DNA from: Ceriagrion tenellum
Lineage: Eukaryota; Arthropoda; Insecta; Odonata; Coenagrionidae
NCBI GenBank assembly: GCA_963169105.1
Contig: OY720632.1
Location: forward strand, 5,952,001 to 6,016,000
Length of the DNA: 64,000 nt
Direction of reading: 5' to 3'
The notes below the pieces were generated by a model, which ran no database searches, was not told the DNA's origin, and saw only the letters and a program-made list of their open reading frames with translations. Every line of letters begins with the position of its first letter. The first letter of the stretch is position 1. A program made the position numbers and the translations under genes. Shown here one piece after another: positions 34,584 through 47,729 of the stretch.

Positions 34584-35938
34584 CTAGCAAAGGTACCCGT
34601 TGAAATTCAACGGGGGATGAAAGAAAGACAGGGCATATAGGTTGTAGGTTGGAGTTGCTCACGGGGTGTATTTTGTTCTAGGCAAATCATCTATAATTTT
34701 AGTTTCATTTTTTTAATTCTGCAGATGAACACCGCATTATATTATGCTTACATAGTTTCAACATTCTTTTTCAGCAACATATTGAAATTTTACTACAGGC
34801 CATTTGCATGCGAGAGGCTAGTCAAATTAATATATCATCGTGGCATTCTCCTGTTTTACTCAGTTTAATTTTAGTTTTATTTTTTAATGCAGCAGATGAA
34901 AACAGCATGACATTATGTTTACTGAGTTTCGATATTCTTTTGCAGTAACATATGGAAACAAAACTACAGGCAATTTGCATTCCAGAGGCTTTCCGCACTA
35001 ATATAACATCGTGGCACTCTCCTGCTTTGCATGGGTCCAACTTAAATTAGTCCACTTGAAATGAATTTTGCCAATTTTAGGCAAAAATAGCCCCTGAAAA
35101 TATCGTAATCAGCAACATTTCAGTATACGGCCTAGATTTCCACTGTAATACATATCTCTGAATATAAAAGCCAGCCACCATTGTAAAGGCTCCATTTCCC
35201 TTCTAAAGCTAATGCTAATTCACCGGTTACCAAGGAAACATCCTAATGTTGACAGAAGTAATATTCATGATTTTGACATTAAAAACGCGATTTATAGGGA
35301 AATTTTATTCGCATAAGAAAGTTTAATGAAAAAAATAAGAAATTTAAATCTTTTATCCATCTAATGGCGAAAAGTTTAGCCTTCTATCCTTAGTAGAACT
35401 AATTAAAATATGCAAAAAGAGAAACCTCTGCACTTGAACCAAAATGTTTAGACTTGAGTTTTTCAAACACATAAGACACCAGACGGCCCAATATGCTGCC
35501 CGTGGGGCCCAGGGGTCTTCCTTATAGTTCCAATTTCCTAAAAAAGCTTTACTTATCCCATGTGTGAAAATTTCACTAAAATCGGTTCACTCGTTCAATA
35601 CTTATGAGGCTTTTAAGAAAGCATTCTGTTGAAACCTTGGGCCCTCTGAGGCCCCATCGTGACTTATGACCCCATGATTGTCGTACATTCAGTATAGGTA
35701 TATTTTACGTGTTTCTAATACAGGCAAGAATTATCTTATAGAGCCAATTTTTGGCGATGAAAGAGCCCACTTGACGGCCTTCTAGGGCCCCAAGGCCCTT
35801 GTTCTATAGCCTTAGCGTGAACCAGATATATCAAGTATCTTCCTGCCAAATTTTGTTGCAATCGATTCAGTGGTTTAAGAGTGATTGAGTAACAGGCATA
35901 CAGACTGACAGACCTCTAGATTTTATATATTAGTAAGA
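34584..35938 (-). mobile_element. Non-autonomous Helitron
   Basis: Read on the minus strand the element starts TCTTACTAATATATAAAA at 35938 and ends CTAG at 34584. The 3' end is preceded by a GC-capped hairpin (CCCGTTGAA paired with TTCAACGGG) about eight bases before the CTAG. The flanks are A on the left and T on the right, the A/T target of Helitrons, with no duplication. The 1,355-bp interior has no Rep or helicase frame. It contains a ~172-bp direct repeat, 34697-34868 and 34869-35040, that is imperfect. Confidence 0.85.
34697..35040. repeat. Two-unit ~172-bp tandem repeat inside the Helitron
   Basis: Both units run TTTTAGTTT, GCAGATGAA, TTTGCATGCGAGAGGCT or TTTGCATTCCAGAGGCT, then ATCGTGGCA and TCTCCTG. 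Divergence between the units shows the duplication is older than a recent insertion or was inherited by this subfamily. Confidence 0.7.
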
Positions 35939-35939
35939 T

Positions 35940-36600
35940 AAATACTGCTATTCATGAGTTTGACTGGAACATTTTTGTGGCTCCGCCGTATTAAGACGAT
36001 AGTGTCGAGTAATTCATATTCTGCAGACTTTTGGAAAACCGAGCCCTTTTAATTGACTTTAATTGATAAATTTTCCCTTTCCACGTCATTTTTCTCGCCG
36101 ATCGAACCTAAAAATGCATGGTGTAAAATGAGAAAATAGGAAAAACATGATGAAAAATATATTTTTCTGTGTATTATAAATCCCATTTTTGCATAAAATT
36201 GTCCAGTAGAAGCCAAAACTCCTTTAAGATCGAAAAATTATAAAATAGGCGCTCCTCACTTCTTATATTTATGAATTATTAGCGAATAACTGCAGTATCA
36301 GTAATCAGAATTGAGGTGGTCGATAAATATGGCGCAGCAGTCGGCTAGTGTAGCTCTAAAATAAATTGCTCGTTGAAAGGGTAGTTGTCAATTAGTGAAC
36401 ACATTTCGTTTCTTAGCTTTAGTTTGCAAAAGGCAACGCCTGTCATCAGCTCTTGTGTTTTTTCTCACACGATCGCGATGGACACCCCTTAAAAACATTC
36501 ATAATCACTGAAGAAATTCCTATTATGGTGATAAAATTGATTCCCTGTAAATAGATGATGAAATTTTAATAACGGTATCACAAAATACGTGCAGGAATCT
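35940..36600. other. Non-coding, nothing recognised
   Basis: AT-rich unique DNA up to the start of the LINE fragment. Confidence 0.45.
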
Positions 36601-36604
36601 GAAA

Positions 36605-37156
36605 AATCATTTGAACTGTTACACTGGTACTTCGCTCTGGTTAGGCCACACCTTGAATACGCCGCGAGTATTTGGGACCCTGGGCAAATAGATTTAACCA
36701 AAAAAATTAATAAAATTCAAAGAAAAGCAGCGCGGTTCGTTAAAAACTGCTACGAGCGTACATATAGTGTCTCACATTTTTTAGACGGATTAACGTGGGT
36801 GCCCTTAGAGACTCGGAGGTTACACGCTAGGCTTAGGTTGCTTGAGAAATTCAGAACTGATATTTTTCAGAGCAACATAGAGAATATTATCATGACGCCT
36901 CACTTCATCTCTAGGTCTCACAGATGCGATAAAATAAGAGAGATACACTGCCGAACAGATAGGTACCAAAAATCGTGTTTTCCGCGAACAATAAGCGACC
37001 ACAATAAAAATTGAGCTCCACTGAATACACTCCTAAAATACATGGCACCATTTCATCTCAAAAAAAAACTTACACCTTTACACGGCTGGTGACCTAACAC
37101 CCCCTGCCACACGCCCATGTGGCGGCTCGAGGGGTATTGTGTAGTTGTAGATGTAG
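36605..37156 (+). pseudogene. CR1/L2-like LINE 3' fragment
   Basis: The frame ending at 37014 reads FALVRPHLEYAASIWDP, then KIQRKAARFV and VPLETRRLHARLRLLEKF, the standard C-terminal thumb region of CR1/jockey-type LINE reverse transcriptases. A 3' UTR with a conserved CACCCCCTGCCACACGCCCA block follows and ends in GTAGTTGTAGATGTAG repeats (37141-37156). Only the last ~140 codons are present, so it is 5'-truncated and inactive, although the remaining frame has no stop. A second copy lies at 56475-57048 and a scrap at 14029-14073. Confidence 0.85.
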
Positions 37157-38446
37157 AAATTGTACGTACGTATACTAATGGCGCGCTTGTGTTTTACTTG
37201 GCAGTTTCAATGAAATTACCACTTTATCGTTTCCTCCTTTCTTTATCCACTAAATCATTTTTTTATTGGTTCGTTGAAATGGCATTTGTTTTGTTTCCTG
37301 GGTGAACTGCGCGTGGACGGGAGAGTGGCAAGAATAGAAAGATGTCACCAAGACTACAAACAAAGCCTTGAACTTCCTCTCCTTACGTTGGGCTCGACAA
37401 AGAACGGCCTATCTTCCATCCTTATTCATTTGCTGTACTTCACCTTGGTCGACACTGCTTGACTCGTTGTTTTGACACTAGAGTTCGCGGCATTTCTTAA
37501 CGCTGCGTATTGTATTGTGATACACGCATCCTCTCAAGATTCTCTTCTTCATCTTTTTCTCCGCATAGAAATTATAAACTTGTCTCCACCTCACATTTGT
37601 CTCAATATCCCTGCCGGTGAGGCTGTCATAAATCGTGCTGTCATCGAATTTTATTTAATATTGTCTTAGCAGTTAATTCTTCTCACCAGCTCATGTTTGC
37701 AAACTACCCTGGACATCTGTTTACCCTGTTTCACTCTATGGCCGATTTCTTCTTTCCGTGAGTCTTTTCAGTGGCCTTCAGAATTCCAAGCTTTCCTGGA
37801 GAAGAGTTTTGGTGAATAACTCTCGGGTTTCTCGGCGGTTAGTATCGTCCATACCTTTCGACATTTCGATGGGCGTGTCTCTTGCTCCTCAAAATGTAAA
37901 AAACTCTAAGGTGATTCATACCTGGTGCGAAGCCCAAAAGCTCTTCATATTTTCAGAGGCCTTTTTAACCGTTTTCAAAGCATTTTTTTTGTTCCTGTGC
38001 CACATTAGCTGAACTGGAAATGGAATTATTTATTTGCTTTCCGTTTTTAGAAATCTAAACGAATGTTCGGAACTCAAAATGCACTTCTGGTTAAGTATTT
38101 TCTACCTTAACAAAATGAGAAGATAGAAGTCATTAGCATCTTTTGAAGCACATCTACATTTATTTACATTTAATTCGGGACTATTGTTTAACAGAATTTC
38201 TGAATGCATTTAGCACGACCCTGAGAAAAAGGTGCTCTGTTGGCAGTGGCAATCGGATAAGCGGACGCCAGCATTTTGAGTTCCTTCGCGCTAGCTGTCT
38301 GTTTGGAATATTAAATACATAGTATAGTGAATCGGATGAATTACGATTCAGAGTAATAAATAATTATTTATGAACTACCAAACCTAAAATGTTAAAGACT
38401 GAAGTTGGCAGATAACTATAGCAGTCAAATTTGTCTCTACCTGAGA
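37157..38446. other. Non-coding, nothing recognised
   Basis: Unique AT-rich DNA. No exon, repeat-family member or RNA structure seen. Confidence 0.45.
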
Positions 38447-38455
38447 CCTGTATAC

Positions 38456-38693
38456 AGAGGAGGATGTTGTTGAGAAGACACCCGATCCCTACTTGAGTGT
38501 CTTGTGGAGGGCACTTTAAGTAAAAGAACTCCGTCTGCCGGATGAGACGTTAAACCGTGGTCCCCTTGGCGCCTTTCGTTAAGAGTAGGCTAATACCGAC
38601 GCCGGGTTTCTATCCACCATTCCTCCCTTACCTGTCCTCTATGGCGCAAATGACCTTAGCCGTCGGTCGCCTCCCCAAATATCCAATCCAAAT
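38456..38693 (+). mobile_element. 5'-truncated SINE copy
   Basis: Matches the SINE body at 8847-9150 from just before CCCGATCCCTACTTGAG to the CCAATCC tail, but lacks the tRNA-like head and hence its promoter. Flanked by CCTGTATA at 38447-38454 and 38694-38701, consistent with a target duplication of at least 8 bp. Confidence 0.8.
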
Positions 38694-38701
38694 CCTGTAT
38701 A

Positions 38702-39400
38702 TATGCGACGAGGTGACGTGTTTTTCCTCCGTTTAGCTCGGCCCCGGACTACAGAGAGAGGGAATTCGGTCTTCGCTTCAGCATTCGATCGCAAAAGCGG
38801 AGTTTATCTTTTGTCTCTACTCGTGGTGGAGAGAGAGAGAGAGAGAGAAGTGAAGTCGTAGCAGTAGCTTGCGGTCTCTCGTTTCCTTGACGTGTGTTTT
38901 CGGAGAAGACGAAAGGGTTAGCCACGGAGATATATATATGTTCGTGGTGCGTGGGGCGCGCCACAGTTCGGTTGGGGCTTCATCGAATGGACAAAGAGAT
39001 GGAGGGCAGTGCGTTGAAATGTGCCCACCCCGCCTATCTGTCCCATTTCCCCCACCCGTGCGGGAAATCCAATCTGCTTCGGCTCGATTGTGCGTGGAGA
39101 GAGCGATTGCTGTCGCTTCGGTTCCTCGGGCGACGGAGGCGGAAGAGGAAGGAAAGAGGAGGATGTGGAGAGGAGAGGAGAGGTGGTCCATGCGGATAGG
39201 AGGGAGAGAAGGGCGGTCATTTGTTGGGCGAGGGTCGTGAAGTGAAAGGCAAGGATCGAGATTAGAGGAGGTTGACGGAGGTGAGGGAGATTCGGAAGGG
39301 CGTATAATAAGGGGTCGCGAGAGGTGCCTGGCGAGAACTATTAGGCTATGGAGTGGTAAAACCACTGCTATTGAGATGATAATAATGACGATTTTTACCA
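38702..39400. other. CpG-rich block with GA microsatellite
   Basis: Base composition changes sharply here. CpG dinucleotides are frequent between about 38700 and 39240, and a GA run lies at 38828-38848. Open frames exist on both strands (38817-39401 minus; 38869-39240 plus) but are R- and S-rich and carry no domain. A promoter or first exon of an unseen gene is possible, but no splice-bounded coding exon can be shown. Confidence 0.4.
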
Positions 39401-40202
39401 TTTAAATGTTCATCATTGAAGCATAAACTCCACTAACACATAGCAATACATCCACCAAGAGATATAAAATAATGAATTTCAAGCATCTTGCAGATGAAAT
39501 AAAGAATATATATGGACTTTTAAAACTGTCAATACACCCCCTCTGATAGCTTCTGCTGAAGGATTAATTCCTCATCTGCTTCGAAAGTAAATCAAAAGTT
39601 GACTGAACGGTATTATCTATAACCTTCTACCGAAGTCAGTACTACTGTATACGTGTCGAATCGTGAATAAGTGCCTATGCAGAATACTTTCGGATATAGG
39701 AGTGACCTCTCTTCTCTGACATCCTGGGCCTAATTCATCTATTGCATAGGTGAGATTTTTCCTGTTGGGCAAAAGTTTAGCTGATGACAACTGCCGCTGT
39801 CTTGAACCTGTCAGAAACTCTTCTTCCCGGTAGGAAAGTATTTCTTCACCATCATTCGCCGGGAAACACCAAACCCTTCGCAACGTCAAAGTGAATAACT
39901 ATTTATGCAATAATCATTTGGCTGAGGGCTAAGTGGAATAGAGAGCTGTACTAGACAGCCACACTTTGGATTGGTTGTCTGCAGCGCCGATGATTTGTTT
40001 CATTTGTGCATGGCTGTTGTGTTTTCCATCATTCTCAGTCCACTCCAATATATTCTTGAATCCTCTGGAATGTAAACATTTTGCCGTCCCTGAAGATGGT
40101 CACGCTCCAGGGTATCGAGGGTTGAGTCTATGACGTGGTGAGAAGAGGGTGAATTTTAGGTGTGGACAAGATATGAAGGACGGAGATGGAAGGAAGGGAT
40201 GG
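39401..40202. other. Non-coding, nothing recognised
   Basis: Unique AT-rich DNA up to the TGGTA duplication of the next element. Confidence 0.45.
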
Positions 40203-40207
40203 TGGTA

Positions 40208-40824
40208 TCATAGAGTAAGTATATACAGAGTGGCAAAGCAATGTTAAAAACTGGACATTAATTTTTGAGGGCTTTGGGAGGAATTTCTCAGGTGCCACCA
40301 CCTTAGGGGAGGAAGGTTCTTGGCTTACTGAGAAGACCACTTGGAGGCGCTAGTGGTACTCGGTGATTTTGCATCGGCATACAGAAGAGTGGATTTACCA
40401 TGGCTGTTGTGTGCTTTTAATCGAGTATCAATTGTTTTGTCGTTGCTATGATACATCGGTAAAGAGTTGACTCCGTGTTTGGTAATCGCGTGTCTTATCA
40501 TATTGATGTGAATTCGATTCATTATAGACGATGCTCATTGAAGGCACATTAAAATACATGTTTAATTTGGTCTCGACGACTCAATAAGATTTGTTTCCGT
40601 TGCTATGGGTCGATTAGTAAACATCCAGGCACCGAAATCATAATAAGAACATCATGTGAGTTATGCGACACTAAATGAAGTGGCCGTGTGCCAAAGCTGA
40701 TATGTTATGGCTTGTCGTGCAAATTCGATACACCTGTTCCATATATTTACCAAAGTATTATTTAAAAACTCATAACCGAATATCCCTATTTCTTTGCCAC
40801 TCTATATATGTACTTTCTCTATGG
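40208..40824. mobile_element. Unclassified inverted-repeat element with 5-bp duplication, copy 2
   Basis: Begins TCATAGAGTAAGTATATA and ends, read inward on the minus strand, CCATAGAGAAAGTACATATA. It is flanked by TGGTA at 40203-40207 and 40825-40829. It aligns with 21215-22114 over both ends and the central GTCTCGACGACTCAATAAG block, but lacks ~280 bp of that copy. Two copies with different but consistently 5-bp duplications establish the element boundaries. No coding capacity. Confidence 0.8.
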
Positions 40825-40829
40825 TGGTA

Positions 40830-43800
40830 TGTAAGTAGAGGGAGAGGGAGAAGGATTGGAGTGTGACGAAGGGAGAAGGGAAATGGTGGAGTGGTGTCTG
40901 TTAGAGTGTATTCCCCCCCCCTCTTCCTCCCTCCCTCCCTACCGTCCCCAACATCCCTCTCTCCACACTTCCCATTGCCTCCGTCCTCCGACTGTCAGAG
41001 CCACGTACGCGACGCTCTAGGTGTCGGAGTGGTGCTGGTGCGGCAGAGGAGGAAATGGCACTCCCTCTCACGAGGCCTTCTTCTGTGCACCACGTTGAAA
41101 GGCGTGTGGACGGCGGGTGAAACTCTCCGGGCACCAAATAGGTGCCGAGGAGAATTCTCTTTCGGGAGAGTGCTTTTCAAGGAGCCATTTCTATTTCCCT
41201 CTCTCTTTTTCTCTCCACGAGCATTGTCGTGTGGTTTCTCAGTTTGAAAATAAACCATATGTGAGTCCGTCTGTCTTTTATCCATTCTGCCGCTGTTGCG
41301 AATGTGGTTAAACGGTGCAGTACAGTTTTTTACTTTACACTCGAGGCCACAGCTAAAAGCGAATCAGGAAAACGTTTTTGACGCGTTCAATTATAGCGCT
41401 TTCTACTCTTTCTTACGGCGGAATTTTGCAAGATCGTGGTCGGCGTCACTGCTTCGCTCTTAATCTCATCCGACTTGCGCTCGATTGCCTTTCGCTCACG
41501 TATTTCAGGTGGACTCTTAGAGGGTGTTGATCTGCTCGTGCCTCGCGGAGCCTCACTTCCCACGGTAAAGCTAGCCGACATTCCGAGTCTTCCTAAGTAT
41601 GTTCCCATCAACACTATGATATTTATCTGCCAAAGCTTGGAACAAGACTCTCCTCAATACTACGCTACCACGAATGATGAGCGATATAGCCATGGTGTGA
41701 CACATCTCCTTCATCGTTTCTTTTCCCTTTATTAGGCCAAAAAAATTTAACTTTTAATTTTTTTCATGCTTATAATTGGTGGATCGACTCAGATTGCGAC
41801 CGGAAAGCCCCTCTACAAGTGTGAGGAATTCTGAATCCGTCCGTTGTGGATATATTTTAGGGTACGCTGATGATATTCCTTGTATTTCACTTATATCTTC
41901 CGCTAGAGTTCCCTTTCGTCCCATGTGATCACTGCTTATTCGGTATCAAGCGAGATGTATATTCATTTCATTGATGATGACGTACCAATGTATTCCATTC
42001 CGAATTTCATTTAGTCATTCTTCACCCTAATGGTGCCGAATTCAAGGGTATTCCATGCTCTTATTGTTAGCCTTTAACCTGTAGTTACATGAAAATATTA
42101 AAGTGGACGTTATAGGAATAATTTGATGATTACTCCTGTAGTGGCAAGATGATTTCTCCTGTAGTGGCGATCATCAAAGTCTAATTAGTTGGGTTATAAA
42201 TGGCCCTCATCCTTTTAAGTGACAGATTCAAAAAGGCGTATTTTACTCTGTCATGGCCTGTATTCTGGATATAGGAAATCGAGTAAGCAATCAACCATTA
42301 TCTTTTCATCCCTTATCAAATGAATCTGTTATGCGTGTTGATCACGTGCTTAATTAAGAAGCCTCTGGCATGTCGTTAAAGAAGTGCTCAGTTTTCCTGC
42401 TCCTGTGATCTCATAGTTGTCCCGCGTATATTGCCAACCTTATGAAAATGGAAACAGTTCTATTGTAATTGCGACGGTTGCTGTTTGGGTGGAAATTCAG
42501 TTTTCCCACAAGGATCTCCCGTCACTCATGAAAATATTCATTTGGCTGCGTTGGCTGACGAACATTCGTTTTACAAGTGTAAAAAATAAAAATAGAAGAT
42601 AATTCAGTAGACGGACGATAATGTAGATCAAGGTGAGTTTTTTGAGGCGTTTGCTGGATAGAAGGATATTTTTCTCGTCGTTTCAAGTGTTTAACCGCCT
42701 TGCGTGCAAACTCAGAAAGATGTTTTTGGATCGAATTCAGTCAAATCTCGATGACAATCAAACATTATGTTTCAATTTCTCCTTCAGAATATCTCACGTC
42801 ACCGAGCGGAATGATCTCATAATTGATGGATTATTTTCATACCCGAATATTTTACATATTAAGCTTTCCCGTTGGTTTTTTTCCATGTTTACTTCATTCT
42901 GTTCGGTATCTGATGTCCCCTGTCTCCTTGGCCCCAGTTTATGTTTTGGGAAATTTAAAGGATTGAGGGGAGGAAAATGATGAAATGAAGAGAGATGGTC
43001 TGGGGTTTTTATTCGGAGTTGAAACTCAGGGGAGAATATTCAAGGGGCTACGGACTGTTTGTTTTCATTTTCAGGGCTGGAAGTCCAGGAGGAGCGTATT
43101 ATTACATTATGTCGTCGTCATGGTGAGTGGGGTTTCGAGGGGGAGAGGGGCAGAAGGGGAGTAGAATGGGTGGAGAGGGCAAGAGGCCTTGGGGACAAAC
43201 ATGGTGGTCGGCCGGCGAAGCGGTTGCCCCTGGCAGTGGACCGAATTGACGGTTGGAAGAGACGGGGGGTCCCCCAATAGTTCTGAGCCTGTCACCGCGA
43301 TCTGAAACTTTCTCGGCAGCCGTTAGCGCTACCCTCGGATTGCTTCAGAGTAACTTTTCAGTTTTTTTTAGTGTTGGGTTTCATTGGTTCCTCAGCTGTT
43401 CACTTTCATGTCCTTTCCGTTTCGTCTTCAGCGATAACCTTCCCCCCCGCCCGCCCTCCGGTTAAACCCCCCCCCCACCTCCCACTACAATACGCGGGCT
43501 TTTATTCTGGAGCGGTGAAGGCTAGCATTATCCCGACGCCGAGTGAATCATTTGCTCCAAAATATCCGGAGTGGACGACCGGTGAACTCACGATGGACAT
43601 TTCTCCCACCCCTCAATTTATTCTCCTGGAGTTTCCTGGTTTCGGCGCGCCAATCGCAGGTTCGCTGGCCCTTCAGTCAAAGTCGTGCTGAAATAAAGTA
43701 CGTCTTTTCCCGTGGAGAGATTTCGTTTATCAACTTGCGGTCGTTTTCAGTCAAGGAAGGAGTCATGTATCCTACACGAAGCTTTTCTCGATACAGAGCA

Positions 43801-44357
43801 GCATTTCTTAAAAATGGATTTGGAGAGTGCGATTGAGAGTTTCCCTCCATCTTGTCTCGGCTTGGGTCTGCTCGCACGCCCTCGTTCCTTACTGCCTGTA
43901 ATCACTCGTGAAGCGTAATTCTTTACTTTCTGAATTTTCTTTTCTTGGGCGGATTATGTCACTGTATTTTATCCTAACCATCTGCTTTCCGGTCACAGCT
44001 AGAATCGATTGTACATTTCAATGGGATCGACTTTTTTCTCTCTCAACCTTTTCCACATCATTTTCATTTTACCGTCCTTATGACTCGTATTAAGGATTAG
44101 TTTCATAAATGTTTTGTGCATAATAAAATATCCTGGTAACATTTTCATGTAAAATACCGGAAAGAAAATAGCTATAACATCTGGAATTAATTTGTTTAAG
44201 TCAGGCTTGTCGAACAGATGGCCCGCAGACCTAATGCTGTTACTAGGAAACACCTTTTCCGGCGCGCACAAAGAATGCGTTTTTGGCATTTGAAATATTT
44301 TTTCGTAACTCCGTCGACTATTCGACGAGTTACGTAGCCTCTTAGTTACTTAAGGAA
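40830..44357. other. Non-coding, nothing recognised
   Basis: Contains short C-runs at about 40913-40922 and 43441-43475, a 14-bp TCTCCTGTAGTGGC type direct repeat near 42133-42168, and otherwise unique DNA. Frames of 60-118 codons here show no domain. Confidence 0.4.
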
Positions 44358-44745
44358 AGAACGGAGGAATTTGAAGTGTGGTGCTAGAGAAAAATGCTGA
44401 AAATACCCTGGGTGGCAAGAGTCACGAACGAGGAGGTGTTTAAGAGGGTAAGGGAAAGACAGTGTTTACTCAAAATTCTGAAAAAGAGAAGGAAAACCTG
44501 GATTGGCCATATTCTCCGACACGAAAGCTTGGTTAAGACCATACCAGAAGGTACAGTAGAGGGAAAAAACCAGAGGGGCAGACTTAGACTGGTTTACATG
44601 GGACAGTTTACATGGGACAGGAACTAGGTTGCCAATCGTACATGGAAGTGAAACGATTGGCCCAAGATCGGATAAAGTGGAAGACTGTTGCAGACCAATC
44701 TGAGGATTGTAACCAGAGAAGCAGAGAAGAAGACTTTGCCTCTTT
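44358..44745 (+). pseudogene. RTE-like LINE C-terminal relic
   Basis: Plus-strand frame with EEFEVW, MLKIPWVARVTNEEVF, WIGHILRHESLVKT and EGKNQRGRLR, which matches the fragment at 57767-58435 in sequence and order. An in-frame stop follows W at the start, and a 15-bp duplication (TTTACATGGGACAG) near 44593-44622 disrupts the end. 5'-truncated, 3' UTR partly retained. Confidence 0.75.
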
Positions 44746-47640
44746 ACCGCTTGCCATGTGAAGTGTGTTGGAAATTATTCAAATGCATTATTTCAAAAAT
44801 GATCTCGCACTAGCACAACTTTACACTTTAAATGTAAACATGGCAAGCATGGCTCCACAGTGCCGGAATTTGGTCACTTGAGGAGCAATTAAATGAGTGG
44901 GAATGTGACCCTACTTTTCAGTATCAATATCATGAAAGGCTATGTGCTGCCTATCAACTTTTCACCGTTACTGGTCTTCATTTTTCTCTATCATTCACTC
45001 CGCGAAAATTGTCGTATTTGTAATTCGCGATATATTAGTGATGAGTGTTGGCCATTCATGCCAACGCAGAAGACTCGAGAGTATTCGGATAATGTACTCC
45101 CTGTCTTGATGTAGAAATTTTGGCCTGCGTAATTGAAACTGACGATGAAAAGCGAGGTAAGGCTTGTCCCGATCCGCCTTCTTGTGAAACATTTTTATTT
45201 GATTACCGTGCAACGGTGGGAATAGAAATGGAAAGTCGTTTCTATTCTTCACTGCTTCCACATGCCTAGTTGTCTCCTTAATCAGAACTACGCGCCCATC
45301 ATTTCCAACGGGACTTGGGGAAAGATGTAAGGGGAGGATATTGAGAGCGAAAAAAGGCTAAAAAAAAAAGGCCACGATAACGCGTCAGTCGCAACGTCCT
45401 CCTCTCGCCAAAAATGTCGCTCGGGAAAATATTGCGGTCGGAATCGAAATGAATGAGTTAAAGTCACCGATGGGAAGTGATAGAACGGGACACGGGCCTT
45501 TTTTTTTTCCTTCCCCGGCCGCTCTTGCGAGGGCGCTCGCGACCCCGGCGTGACCGACCGCGCGGCGCTTTTTTTTTTAAAGAGTTTTTATGGATGAGTC
45601 CCCCGTTCCCAGCTCCTTCCATACTATAAAGAGCAGAGCATATATGGTTTTTCATGTTTGCTCTTGAGGGATGTGAAGTGGAGGGCACGTACGAGGGCGG
45701 AAGGGAAGGGGAAAAGGAAGGAAAGGCACTCAAAGAAGAAAGAGAGAATTTATTTGAGGACCGAAGGAAAAAAAAATGAGTGGACAGAGTCGAGCGCTGG
45801 AGGAAAGGGAGAGGGAGAGAGAGTGATGGGGAAGTGAGTTTTGGTGAAGAACAAGAGGGGAGGCGTGGAAAGTGATGAAAGGAGAGGAAGTAGATTCGTG
45901 GTAGAAGGTGAAAGGGTGGACGTCATGGTATCATAGGTTCTTCTATTTCATAAGGAGTTATCTACTGCTTAGGATAGGGTCAGATGGAGTAGGCAGGAAC
46001 ACTTTTACTCATCTCTTACAGCTGTCGACCCTTGTCTAATTGAAAAATTTGATTCTTCAGCTCTTCATATGCCCCTTTTCCCGCCATCCCGTCTATTAAA
46101 CCAATTCTACTTCAGTATGCCCCTTTCTGCTCATCACTAGCATCCTCCCCTCCATAACGGCCTTCAGCATCCCTTCACTACTCATTTCCCATTCCAGCTA
46201 CCTACTCTGCCTTCTCCTTGATTTCCTCATGTAATTCTGATTGACTCTCATGTTATCTTGCGAAGAAAAGAGTCAAGTGGGCTTCCCGCTGCCTTTCCCG
46301 ACAGTATTTCCATCAATGCCCTTCAACATGATCCACCTTCCGCCTGGCACCTTTCGTATTCTACTCACCTGACATGAGTGGCCATACCAAGAGAAATTTT
46401 CACTGCTGCCACCGGTCCAGATCTTGGGGAAATGGGAATGCTTAATATTTCAACTTCAATTAAGTAGTAGCTTCAGGGTGGAACTGCGACCGTAATGATG
46501 AGGTATTTTACCTTTAAGGGCAGTGGATTAGATCTGGTTTGCTGGTATCCTGAAAAAAGATAATTAGCCCTTTTAATAGTATCAGTTCCTAATTCGAATA
46601 TTAAAAATATCTGCATTTTACATTTGACTGCGAATATTTCTTTCCCATTGTAACATATTTATACCAGCTTTGATTCTTGGTATTAATGCCAACTGCAAAG
46701 TTCTATGCTAATGTCTTTTTTTCAATTTCTAGCTGATATCTTCAATCAATTCATGTTTTACGGCGTTGCATAACGGTATTTGTGGAACAAATCACTTCGT
46801 AACCGTTCACACTCCACATGACTGCAATGCATCGTAGTCAACCTTAGGGGTTATCAAAATGACAGCAATGGTGTTTCGATATACATATAGTTACTATGCA
46901 TAACGTAATTTCAAATTTATTATCTTTTTGATCCTAATGTTACTGAATCCGGAAGTAACTGAATGAAGCGTTTGTTGAAATCGCGCCTAATTTCTGAAAG
47001 AAGAATCAGATTGACGGATATAAATAAAATGCTGTCAACGAATTGACTCAATTCAAGGATGGTTTAACCGAATAGAAATCGTACTCCACTCTTGTGCACG
47101 AAATTGGAATAATATTTTTAAAATTTCTCTTTTGATTACCTCGTTATGCATCTCGAGTCCTGCGTCCTACGTATCGTTTCTTTATCTTCCTTTTTACTTT
47201 TGACGCCGAGGCAAATCACTAGCACTATGAATGTAGTATTCGCCTGCCTATTATCGAATCAAGATGCTAATTCTTCAAGTATGCCATCGTATGCTGCACC
47301 TCTCTAGGTGACCATACATGGCCTCACAGAATATCCATTTCCAATATTTTGCCACTCCATTCCTTTGCCGTGAATTTTACATTCCTTTTCCTTTAATGAT
47401 TGGTGAAGTTTACTGTCTCTTGCCAGTGCAATAAAATAGTTGAAGACTTTACTTTGCGCGGAGCTAAATATCCGCGATGATTAAGCAAAGCGTAGAACTT
47501 AATAAGTGCTTAAAGGTTCCTTAAGTATATTCAACCTTGTAAACTGTGGCGTTAAGCGTAAATTTCGCACTGAATCGTTACGATTTATTTCCAGCTGTTT
47601 TGGACATATTTTAAATCCCACAGGAATATACAGGGAGAAG
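44746..47640. other. Non-coding, with a CpG-rich and purine-rich patch
   Basis: A GC-rich patch lies at about 45400-45570 and purine-rich DNA at 45670-45920. The rest is AT-rich and unique. No domain in any frame. Confidence 0.4.
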
Positions 47641-47644
47641 GGTC

Positions 47645-47725
47645 TTGAAGCGTCTTGATAGCTTAACTGTGTATAGCGCGATATCGAGGAGTCTGGGTTT
47701 GAGTCCCGGTCAAGGTGAATAATTT
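47645..47725 (+). mobile_element. tRNA-like SINE head
   Basis: A-box-like GATAGCTTAACTG and B box GGGTTTGAGTCCC are followed by AATAATTTTTCCTC. It is the plus-strand counterpart of the element at 25130-25240. It lacks a stable acceptor stem, so it is a SINE relic rather than a tRNA gene. Confidence 0.5.
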
Positions 47726-47729
47726 TTCC

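Noticed and set aside
38817..39401. 194-codon minus-strand frame in the CpG-rich block
   Set aside because: Low-complexity R/S/P content, begins in AT-rich DNA outside the block, and is overlapped by three plus-strand frames. Not supportable as a gene.
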